From Daucus carota subsp. sativus (lineage: Eukaryota; Streptophyta; Magnoliopsida; Apiales; Apiaceae): a stretch of 64,000 bases of DNA. This document shows, piece by piece, positions 23,314 to 33,781 of this stretch. The stretch lies in the NCBI RefSeq assembly GCF_001625215.2, contig NC_030383.2, positions 3,174,779 through 3,238,778 of the forward strand, written 5' to 3'. Made by a program: the position numbers and the translations under genes. How positions within the stretch are numbered: the stretch's first letter is position 1; each line of letters opens with the position of its first letter. Below the pieces are notes generated by a model. The model did not search any database. It was not told the DNA's origin and saw only the letters and a list, made by a program, of their open reading frames with translations.

Positions 23314-25399
23314 TGTAATATGCTAGTACTGCTCTTCCAATGTTCACATAAGTTAACTGAGAAAAACAGATGTATGTGCAGAGTCTGAAGGCTTGTTTAT
23401 CTGTAAATGGATATGATTTAGTCATGTAAACAGGGATATATATAGTAATGTTGTCATGTAGATGTGATTATTGAGGAAGTTTCATTTAACAAGGACTGTA
23501 ATAATATATATAAAGTTTCCCTTTCAAGCAGCACCTCCTTAAATTTGTTGTCTTGATTGTTTTCATGTTTCACGTTCTGTGGAGCAGAGGAGTCAAATTA
23601 GGAGTGCCGCAATGCAAGTATGTCTAGATAAACACTAATTACTTGAAACAAAAACCAACTTATGAGCTTTTTTTGGCATCGTTGTTAAAATCTTTTTTTG
23701 GTGCTAAAAGGTGCTTTGGCAGCAGTTTGGATTTCTGTAGTTCGCTCTTGCTCCCTGCCGTGACCGGTGACCCATGCAGTCGGTTGCGGGAGTGTGTTTA
23801 ATTATTAAAAAAAAAATTATTGACGCTTCATTATTAGCGAACTGATTATATTTATATTTGAAATTGAAATTTGAGAATGAATTTCCTTGGGAATCAGAGT
23901 AAACGAATAATTTTAGTTTTGTATTGCATGCTTAAAACGTAGAATAATATTTTAATTATAAAAACAAAATATCCTGCTTGGATAATACAGAAAGAACACT
24001 ATTTATTAGCATTCGTAATCCGACTTTCAGAAATTTCACTAATAACATCTGGAAGCCGAAAACATCTTGTCCCTGACAGTAGTGTGTCTCTGTTGGTCTA
24101 GACTACTTAATACTCCCTCCGTTTAAGAAATAGCCCAGGGTCTAACAAAATCATTTAAACTTATTAATGATTGTTAAATTTGTATTTAAATCAGAAATAT
24201 ATTTTAATTATTAACAAGGATCATAAATCGAGCTTATAAACCGAATTTAATAAATCGATATACTGTGCAAGTATGTAAAACTTAGATCAATTAAAAAACA
24301 AATAATATATAATTATATACATATACATGTAAAGAAGTTTTAAATTGAATATGAAATATTTTGATATGTTAATATATAAAATATATTATAAAATCCAAAA
24401 TTCTGCAAAACAAATTATGAAAATATTATAATATATATATATAATTATAATTATAATTATTGAATTCTAGTGTTTCAATTATTCTTAAAAATATAAACAT
24501 TAACAACAACATCTACGAACAAAAGTTTTAAAATTTTAATATAGAGTTTAAGAAATAACTTGAGTTATGTTCATTTATTTATAAACAATTAATTATCAAC
24601 ATAAATAATTAAATGACTTGACACATACCGAAAGACATGATTAAATTTATTACTAATAAATAAAAAAAATTGCGTAGACTCCATCTAGAAATTAGGCAAG
24701 TGTCTTTTGAATAGTATGCAGTTCTGATCTCATGAGTGATGACATTAAAACACACTAATCTCACAAGTCACTTCAATCACGAAAAAAACAAGAATAACAA
24801 AGGCCGAGATGTAGTGCAATGTCGACATGGCAGCTCCGACTCAATAATCCGGAGACACCAACTTATTAAATTATTTTTATATGAAATTATTAATTTTAGA
24901 TATATTAATATATATAATATAGAAAAAAATAATTTATAACATATAATTTGTGATAAAAAGAGTATATATATTAATTATCTACCGAGAATACTTAATAAAG
25001 TGATATATTAATATAATAACTAAATTAAAATGAAACACTAATACAAGAATATAGTATCAACTTATATATGATGATAATATTTATTGTAACGAAATAAAAA
25101 AAAATGTAAGTTCGATTTGTATCAAAATATAATAAACAATAAAAAATATATTAAAATTTAATTTAATATATAATAAGAAATAAAGTAATTGTATAAAATG
25201 TTATGGAGTACAATAATTTAACTTGTGTGAATTGCGATTAGGTTATGAAAAGAAGAATTATTCGATACAGTGTTTTATTAAGCTAAATTAAGTATGTTTT
25301 AAAATATGGGTTAGTCGACACTTTCTTCTATTTAATTTCATCGCATAATTAAAATTTTATTTTTAAATTTTTTTTAATAAAAGTATATAATTAATGCTA
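23314..25399. other. BAHD1 promoter and AT-rich spacer
   Basis: The first ~300 bp resemble the upstream DNA of BAHD2 and BAHD3 (CTTTCAAGCAGCACCTCC at about 23521). A lone Stowaway-type end, TACTCCCTCCGTTTAAGAAA, lies at about 24111. The rest is very AT-rich and I saw no gene. Confidence 0.5.
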
Positions 25400-25488
25400 T
25401 CAATACCCCTTATTAATAAGCGAAACCACGTTTCAGTGGAACATCGGTACCAAAAATACCAAAATTTGGTTATCTTATATCATATTTA

Positions 25489-25489
<1 letters not shown>

Positions 25490-25539
<50 letters not shown>
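25490..25539. repeat. (ATT)n microsatellite
   Basis: An uninterrupted ATT trinucleotide run of roughly 16 units. Confidence 0.95.
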
Positions 25540-25540
<1 letters not shown>

Positions 25541-25571
25541 TACTCCTACAAAAAGTATTATATTATCATTA

Positions 25572-26332
25572 GAAGACTTATATTGGTCAGGTTTTAATAT
25601 TATTTTAAAATATTATTATTAAATACGACTTCTATATTTATTAGGATTTTATAATCAATATAACCTTTTTACGTAATAATGATAATCATTAAACTATTAT
25701 GAAAAAAATGTCGTATTGGTTAGGATTTTATAATTTTATTATATTTTTATGAAAAGACTTTCATATTTATTATGATTTTATAAATAAAGACTTTAATATT
25801 GGTTAGGATTTTATAATGGGGTTTTCTCATAAATACCTAAGTCCAAAGTTATTTTTGCAAAAATACTATATTTTTAAAAAATATTTTACAAAAAAATCAA
25901 ATTTCAAAAATATTTGCAAAATTACTGTATGTAACCGGTTGCAACCACATTCAACCATACTTGCAACCAGATGCAACCACACTTGCAATCAGATGCAACC
26001 ACACTTGCAACCTCTGCGGATCAATTAACTGAAGTTGTATCTGTTTGCATCGTTGCAACCACACTTGCAACCTCTGCGGGATCAATTAACTGAAGTTGTA
26101 TATGTTTGCATCAAGTTGCAGACCGTATTTATGCAAATATTTTTTAAAAAGTTAGTATTTTTGCAATTTTTTCCAGAATATAGTAAAATCGCAAAAAAAC
26201 TTAGAAAAGTGGTATTTTGGATAAATCCCTTTTATAATTATTAGACTTTGATATTGATTTGGATTTTATAATTAAAGAATTCAATGTTATATTATTAAAA
26301 AAAGACTTCTAACGTTGTTAGGATTTTGTAAT
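25572..26332. repeat. Dispersed ~30-bp repeat, seven degenerate copies
   Basis: The consensus is AGACTTTAATATTG then GTTAGGATTTTATAAT. Copies lie at about 25572, 25627, 25711, 25755, 25788, 26242 and 26302. The fifth and sixth are separated by the MULE-MITE, which used the TTTTATAAT end of a copy as its target. Confidence 0.7.
25818..26229. mobile_element. Mutator-like (MULE) MITE
   Basis: It is flanked by a perfect 9-bp duplication TTTTATAAT (25809-25817 and 26230-26238). The ends are ~55-bp imperfect inverted repeats: left GGGGTTTTCTCATAAATACC, right reversed GGGATTTATCCAAAATACC, both leading to TACTATATT. Inside, a GCAACCACACTTGCAACC - GATCAATTAACTGAAGTTG unit is repeated. It is 412 bp with no transposase. 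Confidence 0.85.
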
Positions 26333-26945
26333 GCAACAGTTATACCACCAATAAAACTATTTATTTTAATTTCTTTAAACTCAAACAATTTAATTTATGA
26401 AACAACTCTGTAAAACTCCTATCATATTTCAGCATTCAAATAAATAAAGGTTTATATTGATATTAATAGCCAGATCGATATTATCCATACATATACTTTT
26501 TATTAATATGCGAAATTTTCCTTTAGTGGAAGAACATCAGTACCATATACCGAACTATCAAAATTTGGTTATTATCATGTAATTTAACGTTGTCCTACTC
26601 TTCACGATATTATAATATTATTATAATAACGGAAAGGGGGTGGTAGCACTACCATGACAAACGCAAATTCCGATGAGAATAAAATTACTGTGAATTCTCT
26701 GGTTATAGTCATAAAAAGAGGTTTACAAGACTTTGTCAAAAAAATTTATAAATAAATTAATTTTAAATTCATTTAATTTATAATATCTGTTATAGTTTTA
26801 TATTAATTTGACAAATATCCATCAATATTAAATCTACAAGAACTTCAATTAGCGTTGCATTTAATAATATTTATTAGACGTCTAAAACAATTATGAACTG
26901 AAATTGAGTTTTATTAAAGATTGAATACACTCACAGCCAATTTAT

Positions 26946-27189
26946 GGGGCCGTTTGGTTGAACTTAAAATAAGTGCTTCTTGCTTAAAGTAAAAGAAGTG
27001 AAAAAGAAGTGAGAAACAAGTTAAGACTTATAAGTGATTAAAGTGTTTGGGAAAGAAGTAGAAGTTCCGAAAGAAAAGCTATCATTCCCAACTTTTTATA
27101 AGTGATTCTCGACTTTTTACACGGTCAAGAAAAGTAGAAGTTGGCTTATTGAGAAAAGAAGCACTTCTTTGTGGTATCCAAACGGGCGC
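26946..27189. mobile_element. MITE with GGGCCGTTTGG-type ends
   Basis: The left GGGGCCGTTTGGTT and the right, reversed GCGCCCGTTTGGATACC, are followed by mirrored AAGTGCTTCTT motifs. The target duplication is too short to define (TAT on both sides), so the superfamily is not assigned. Confidence 0.6.
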
Positions 27190-27557
27190 TATATATGCTG
27201 GTGAATTTTTTCCCCATCTATCTAGAATCATAAACAACATAATGATTTAAATAAAATAAAACGTACCATTTTAAAATAGATTCATATAAGAACATGTACC
27301 CTGAGAATATTTATTTTGAAAAATAAAACTTAAACATAATTAAATATTACTAATATGTTAATGCATAATAAATTTTGTATCTCAACAATAATAATTTAAA
27401 TAACTATATCAAAAATATTATATTTCCAATAAGTAATAAACTTAAAAAATTCATATAATCCCGTGCTTGGCACGGGACTCATAAAAAATAAAGTCAACCG
27501 ACCAGTGTTTAAAAATTGAGGAAGTATTAAACATCTCCAGAAATTAACCACTAGCAG

Positions 27558-27856
27558 CTCTTCACCAAAGTTGTCTTCTCATCAGCGATGTGCTTGGATC
27601 TTTTACACAAGCCACGTAGAACTTTGGGCTCCTTAACTCCATTCTAATTCGGTGTCACTCATGACACCACGAGCATCTGCCGTAGGAGCTGGGAAGAATA
27701 GTCATCTCCTCACATGAGTTACATTTTCTCTTTCTGGTGTCAAGGCCTCTGTGCTGGTGCACTTTCGGATGCAGTGACTGCCATGTAATTTGGCATTCAT
27801 GCTCCGGGACCATTTTCGTTTCCAAACATTTTAATTTTGTGGTAGCCTGAGCCACA
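27558..27856 (-). pseudogene. IQD gene 3'-end pseudogene fragment
   Basis: It matches the last exon of the intact IQD gene (33782 to about 34105). Read in the IQD frame it keeps SYMA-, [17 protein letters not shown]-like stretches, but has TGA where the intact gene has the CGA (Arg) of VKKRLSFP. It also has several small deletions, including about 21 bp. Only the 3' end is present. It lies upstream of BAHD1, as the intact IQD gene lies upstream of BAHD3, so it marks a duplicated IQD-BAHD segment. Confidence 0.85.
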
Positions 27857-27930
27857 CGGAAAGAGCTTGAAAAGAAGAGGGGGAATAGCACCGCCGAAAG
27901 AGAGATCTGCGAGTTCGTTGAAGTCAAGTC

Positions 27931-28414
27931 TAAAAAAAAAAGCTAGGTTTTGTAGCTTTTTTGTTGGATTTCTTTTAGTTTAATTAAGTGCTTCAAAATA
28001 TTTGCCAAACGGACGTTAAAAAAAAGGAAGTCCGCTTTCAAGTTTTTAAGCCCAGAAGTTCTGTTCCCAAACACCCACTTAGAAGGATCTTCTTTTTGGA
28101 ACTTGCTTTCAAGAGCAGGATGAATCTTCAGTGCATACAATTGCACCAGTGCTTCAGAGAACAAGTACAGTAGCTTTTATTACGAAACAAGCAGTAGAGA
28201 TTAGTAGCCTTTAATTATTATGACAACAAATTCCTATTTCATGACCATGCATGCATGTATTAATAGTACTGTGTAATAAGATTGAAAACAAAGAAACATT
28301 ACAACAGAATCATAACAAATACTAATCATGGAACGAGGCTAATTTTGGACATTTGTAATTCCTGATAATTGGGAGAATTAGATGGTTCAGAGCAAACAAG
28401 TATAAGAGACAGCT
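27931..28414. other. Spacer downstream of BAHD2
   Basis: It holds the likely BAHD2 3'UTR and a MITE-like stretch with mirrored GTAGCTTTT motifs near 27951 and 28171. The two opposing short frames here look random. Confidence 0.4.
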
Positions 28415-30078
28415 CTATATTAGAGCAGGGTTCACTGAAGCGAAAGCAAGAACCTCCGGATCATTCTCAAAAACCACCATATTTTCTTTGCTCAAGGAAA
28501 CTATTGCTTCAATTCCATCACCTACTGCTGTGTCACATAAGGAGATGAAATTCTCGGAATATAAATTGCAAAAATAGAACCAGGCCGGTTTTCCCCATCC
28601 GAAATCAAGTTCATAGAGACCCATGTTACACATGCTAGTGATCCAAAGAGAGAAAGATGTTTCCTTAGATGTCATCTTTTCTGCAATTCCAACAAAAGTT
28701 GGAGTTCCATCGTCTCCCTTTATAGCCTCAACAAACTCATCATTGATTTCCGCCTTGCACTTCTTTATTTGATGGACCAATTCCATCAGTTCTAGCTGAG
28801 GGGAAAGCTTGCATTGTGCTAAACCAGGCCAAACAAGATTTCCCACAGAGTTTTTTGGTACACAGTTCTTTCCGCGAAGATTGATGATCACCCCCAAATT
28901 AAAAGGCTTCCCTATAGAGATTTCATCTAATCTGGAAGCAGCTTTAGCAACACATTTCCATAACAAGGCTGCTACAACTTCAAATCGAGATGGTTCACAT
29001 TCTGATCTTAAAACCTTGGTTTGGGCCTTTAAGGCTGCTAACTTTGGACCACTAAACACGAACCTCTGGGATGGAAAGTCACTTCTGCTGAAATCAGCAG
29101 GACTTTTGTACAATAGAGAAGGAATTTGCGGAAACAATGATGCATCAGTGAAATTTGGATGTACAATTTCCGAAAAAGATCCCCTGGCTGCAGCTGTCCA
29201 GTCTTTCATAAACAATGTGTATGTGGTTCCATCCACAATTTTGTGAGAAATGCAGGTACATAGCGCAATTCCACCACAACTAAAAATGTTCACTTGAATT
29301 ATCAGAACATAATTTCCTAAAGGTGATTCTCTGGCCTTGGCTGGAATTAAACTTCTGATCATTTCATCTCCTGGAGATTTACTGAGGAATTTCAAGAGAC
29401 TGACACTTACTCGTGTCTCGATGTAATGAACTCCTTCATCATTACAATCAATGTAAAAATCATCTCGAACCTTTCCAGCAAAAGGGTAAAATCGAGTTAA
29501 GGTTTCTGACAATGACTGCTTCAGAAGTTTTGAGTTATCTGAAATGACAGAACTGAGATTGCTAGTGTTGTTGTTATGATAAAACAACGTCAGTGGAAGA
29601 TAAATCTTAACTTGAGTTTGATCAAGAACCGAAAGTTTAAATTCTTTCGAGGAGATCGGTGTTGAAGCAGCTGGTAAAATGTTCTCCTCTGTAACAATTT
29701 GAACCACCATTTTCTCCATGTCACTGCATAATCAAATAACTTAAATCAGTAATGAAGCAAAACAGGCATATTTAAGTCACAGATAAAACCTGTTCTAACT
29801 AACAGTGGATGCATATATTTATTCGGTTTGAAATATTCTACACATTAACTTCTTAATATCTTCCGGACTAAAATATATTTTTTACACTGATACGTGGAGG
29901 TCAGCCAAGACTTCACCCTAGTCGCTCCCCCGATTTTATCCCCATTTGCAGCATTTATAAATATATCTCACCTGGAGTCAAGTGTTCAAGACCGACGTAT
30001 TTAAATTTCTTGTAATTAATTAGCCGAATTACAAACAATAGCAAGTATTTTGAATCTCATGTACCTTGCTTCTTCCAT
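28415..30078 (-). CDS. BAHD acyltransferase 2 (vinorine synthase-like)
   Basis: Exon 1 is 30065-30078 (14 nt, ATGGAAGAAGCAAG) and exon 2 is 28415-29723. They join in phase to 440 aa beginning MEEASDMEKMVVQ. HKIVD (HxxxD) and DFGWG are intact. The intron is 341 bp and shares blocks with the intron of BAHD3, for example GGAGGTCAGCCAAGACTTCA at about 29895. Coding identity to BAHD3 is much higher than to BAHD1, so 2 and 3 are the latest duplicates. It is expected to be a cytosolic acyl-CoA-dependent acyltransferase of specialised metabolism; the substrate is unknown. An initiation site inside exon 2 (MEKMVVQ) would also give a near full-length protein. Confidence 0.9.
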
Positions 30079-31371
30079 TGTAGTATATATGCTCGGCCTG
30101 CTCGTTATTACCAAGTTTTGTAGTATTTCAGATTTGTTTTAACGTTTGACAGTGTCTGAGATGAATTTTACTTGGCTTTTAAGCAGGACCTCCCTGCATT
30201 TGCTGTCAAAGGAGTCAAATTAAGAGTGCCACCATGCAAAAACTGATTTATTAACCTTTGTTTAGCATAGTCGATGAAGTTGTGTTTTTTCTGCTAAAAG
30301 TAGCAGGACCCCTTTTATTTCTAGAAATCACTCATAGATATTTGTAAAGTACAAGTCGGCAAACATGATTTGGAAAGATTTTCTGCATTTGGTTCATGTA
30401 TACTCGTTTGTTCAATTAGGCCTGTTTGAACACTACCAAAAATAAAGAATTATTTCACATAATCAAATATTAAAATAAAAGGTTATGACAAGTTTTTAAA
30501 TACATTTTCAAAATTCGAATTAGATAACCTGTATTAATAGTGCTATAGCAAATGGCTAATTTTAATTGGGTGGTTGATGTGTATACAGGAATCCCATTAT
30601 GATTATTATTAGTGTAAATTGAACCAACTATACATTGTGGATTAGATTTGAAAAAAAAAATTGAAACATTTTTGAGATATATATCATTTTCCTTTGAAGA
30701 ATGACAAAATCTTTAAAAAATTGAACACACTCCATAAATCTAATAAACTGCCAGTTACTCAACTCATCTCCTTCCTTATTTCATTTTTTTCCTCTTTTTT
30801 ATATAGTTATACTGTTTTTTCATATATTTAATTCATCTCCTTCCATATATAACTTTTATTCAAGCTAAGAGCATCTCCAACGGCGTTGTCTATAATCGTT
30901 GGCTAAATTGGACCTGTAAGACATTATGTAAAATTTGCTGAACATGTAAGACATTTTGTTTCAATGGTATTGGCTATATTGGTTGGCTATAATTTAAAAA
31001 TAGTATGTTATTAATATTTTAAATTGTTAAAATAGAATATATCAGTTCAATATGGTAACAAATGATGTACAATCTTCCTACAGATTTTCTTACAGACCTG
31101 TAGAGGTTCGACAAATTTAGCCATCCATAGGAGGTTGGCTAAATTTATAGACAACAGCTGAGCATGGTTGGAGTTGGGTTTTTGGAGCTGTTGGCTAAAT
31201 TTTTTTATTTTAAGTATGCCACCTCACTTTTTAGCCAAGGGCTTTAGATGGTTGGAGATGCTCTAATGCATTCGTTGTTTAGAAATAGATTGTTTTATTA
31301 CATACTCAGCGCTGATCACTGCATACTAAGCTGGATCATCTGTTCTTTGTTCTAAGTAGGATAACACAGTA
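30079..31371. other. BAHD2 promoter and spacer
   Basis: The first ~220 bp share blocks with the upstream DNA of BAHD1 and BAHD3 (TTTTAAGCAGGACCTCCC at about 30177, TTTGCTGTCAAAG). The remainder holds AT-rich DNA and MITE B. No gene. Confidence 0.5.
30869..31263. mobile_element. Tourist/PIF-Harbinger MITE B
   Basis: Ends GAGCATCTCCAACGG and GGTTGGAGATGCTC are flanked by TAA at 30866-30868 and 31264-31266. It is 395 bp. Its interior is the reverse complement of MITE C at 42.3 kb in large part. Confidence 0.88.
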
Positions 31372-31443
31372 TCTATACTCCTTATTAATAAACGAAACAC
31401 CGTTTCAATGGAACATCGGAACTACCAAATACCAAGTTATTAA
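31372..31443. mobile_element. Helitron-like 5' end fragment abutting BAHD3
   Basis: It starts A/TCTATACTCCTTATTAATAA and continues CGTTTCAATGGAACATCGG, matching the 25400 end closely for about 65 bp. It stops 3 bp before the BAHD3 stop codon, so it supplies the BAHD3 3' flank. Confidence 0.6.
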
Positions 31444-31446
31444 ACC

Positions 31447-33145
31447 TCATAGAAGCGCAGGGTTTACTGAAGCGTAAGCAAGCAACTCCGGATCATTCTC
31501 AAACACTGCCATTTCTTCTTCGCGTAATGAAACTACTGCTTCGATCCCACCACCTGTTCCCGTATCACATAAGGAGATGAAATTCGTGAAATATAAATTG
31601 CAAAAATAGAACCAGGCCGGTTTTCCCCATCCGAAATCAAGCTCATAGAGACTCATGTTACACATGCTCGTGATCCAAACAGAGAAAGATGTTTCCTCAG
31701 AGGTTATCATTTCTGCAATTTTAACGAAAGTTGGAGTTCCATCGTCTCCCTTTAAAGCCTCCACAAAGTCGTCATTGATTTGTGCCTTGCACTTTTTTAT
31801 TTGATTGACCAATGTCGTATGATCTAGTTCATGGGAAAGCTTGCATTGTGCTAAACCAAGCCAAACAAGATTTCCTACAGAGTTTTTTGGTACACAGTTC
31901 TTTCCGCGAAGATTGATGATCACCCCCAAGTTAAAAGGCTTTCCCAGAGAGTTTTCGTATGATTTGGAAGCAGCTTTAGCAACACATTTCCATAACAAGG
32001 CTGCTACAACTTCAAATCGAGATGGGACACATTCTGATGTTAAGACCTTGGTTTCGGCCTTTAGAGCTGCTAACTTCGGACCACTAAAGACGAACCTCTG
32101 GGAAGGAAAGTTAATTTTACTGAAGTCAATAGGACACTTGTACAATAGAGATGGAATTTGAGGAAACAATGATGGTCCAGTGAAGCTTGGATGTACAATT
32201 TCCGAAGAAGATCCTCTGGCTGCAGCTGTCCAATCTTTTAAGAACAACGCGTAAGTACTTCCATCCAAAATTTTGTGGGAAATGCAAGTACACAGTGCAA
32301 TTCCACCACAACTGAATATGTTCACTTGAATTATCAGAACATAATTTCCTAGAGGCGATTCTCTGGCCTTCGCTGGAATTAAACGTTTGATCATTTCATC
32401 TCCTGGAGATTTACTCAGGAAATCCGGGAGACTGACATTTACTCGTGTCACGATGTAGTGAACTCCTTCATCATTACAATCAATGTAAAAATCATCTCGA
32501 ACCTTTCCAGCAAAAGGGTAAAATCGGGTTAGGGTTTCTGACAATGATTGCTTCAGACGTTTTGATTTATCTGAAATTACAGAATCGAGATCGCTAGTGT
32601 TGTTGTTATGATAAAACAACGTCAATGGAACATAAAGCTTAACTTGAGTTTGATCAAGAACAGAAAGTTTGAATTCTTTCAAGGAGTCTGGTGTTGAAGC
32701 AGCTGGTAAAATGTTCTCCTTTGAAACAATTTGAACAACCATTTCCTCCATGTAACTGCATGATCAATCAAGTTAATTCAGTAATGAAACAAAACAGGCG
32801 TATATAATTCATAGATAAGACCTGCAAAAAAGGGTAGGCCTATTAATTGTTGTCGCATATTATCTGTGACCAGTGGCAGAAATAGGATTCCTAATATCTG
32901 AGCAGAGATAATATAATTGAGATATGAAATATAATAAACATTAATTTCTTAAGATCAGCTCGGAGCCTGGGAGTAAAATACATATTTTACACTAGCATTT
33001 GGAGGTCAGGCGAGACTTCAGCCTTCCCGGCCCTCCCCTGGTTTTATCAGCGTTTGTAACATAACATTCTTTACTCTCAGATTAATTAGCTGAATTACAA
33101 ACAAATAGTAAGTAGTTCGAATCTCATGTACCTTGCTTCTTCCAT
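31447..33145 (-). CDS. BAHD acyltransferase 3 (vinorine synthase-like)
   Basis: Exon 1 is 33132-33145 (14 nt, identical to that of BAHD2) and exon 2 is 31447-32755. They join in phase to 440 aa beginning MEEASYMEEMVVQ. HKILD and DFGWG are intact. The intron is 376 bp. The expected role matches that of the neighbours: acyl transfer from a CoA thioester to a hydroxyl or amine of a specialised metabolite in the cytosol. Unusually, the native 3' flank appears replaced by a Helitron-like fragment ending 3 bp from the stop codon, so polyadenylation signals must come from the insert or beyond. Confidence 0.9.
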
Positions 33146-33781
33146 TGTAGTATATGCTTGATCTGCTCGTTATTACTAAGCTGTAAAGCATAGTTTATAT
33201 ATAGATATCCTAAACACTGACAGTGTTTAAGATGAAATCTACTTCGCTTTCAAGCAGCCCCTCCCTAGATTTTGCTGTCACCCTTCTTTTTCCGTATTTT
33301 AGAGTCTGAGGGCCACCGTCCATACTATTACTCGAAACAAAAACTAATTCATTAACCTTTCTTTGGCATCGTCGATGAAATCGTGTTTTTCCTGCTAAAA
33401 TGCTTGTTAGGACCCTTTTGATTTCCAGAAAGGACACTTGTGATAGGCATTCGTAAATTGTAATATGATGGTGTATCTAGAAGCATCAAACATGTTGTCC
33501 CTACAGCTACCACTAATCTTGATTTTTACTTGCTTGTTCTGTATATTATAGCAGTCAAGTAAACAGCAAATCACATACTAAAATTTCTCCAGACAACTGC
33601 TAAGACTACACAGTTCACACACTAAGCTCATGCAAAAAGAAAGAGCACAAAATCCGAACAGTAAGAGGAAAATCCCAACAAATTATTGTGATTAGACTTC
33701 CACCTAAAAATAACTGATTAATTCTCAGAAAGGCCAGAAAAAGTTCACACAGATTAACCAAACTGCATTAATTATAAGTCT
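33146..33781. other. BAHD3 promoter / IQD 3' spacer
   Basis: It shares CTTTCAAGCAGCCCCTCCC (about 33247) and GGCATCGTCGATGAAATCGT with the upstream DNA of the other BAHD genes. These shared proximal blocks could hold common control elements. Confidence 0.45.

Larger units (their letters stand above)
25400..27481. mobile_element. Helitron-like composite region
   Basis: It begins with a TC...CTTATTAATAAGCGAAAC end (25400), like the one at 31372. A related 5' end, TCCATACATATACTTTTTAT, lies at 26484. It finishes with a GC-rich hairpin (CCCGTGC-TTG-GCACGGG, 27460-27476), as at Helitron 3' ends, but CTRR is degenerate. No Rep/helicase gene. It contains the MULE-MITE, a 30-bp repeat family and another MITE. 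Boundaries are tentative. Confidence 0.45.

Noticed and set aside
24111-24135. Complete Stowaway MITE
   Set aside because: Only one CTCCCTCCGTTT-type end was found; no partner with a TA flank could be identified downstream.
27655-27927. 90-codon minus-strand frame
   Set aside because: It runs in a different frame from the IQD homology; the IQD-derived frame is interrupted by TGA, so this is a pseudogene by-product.
28809-29246. 145-codon plus-strand frame, also 31841-32161 and 22176-22376
   Set aside because: Antisense shadows of the BAHD coding exons; the copies resemble each other only because the BAHD genes do.
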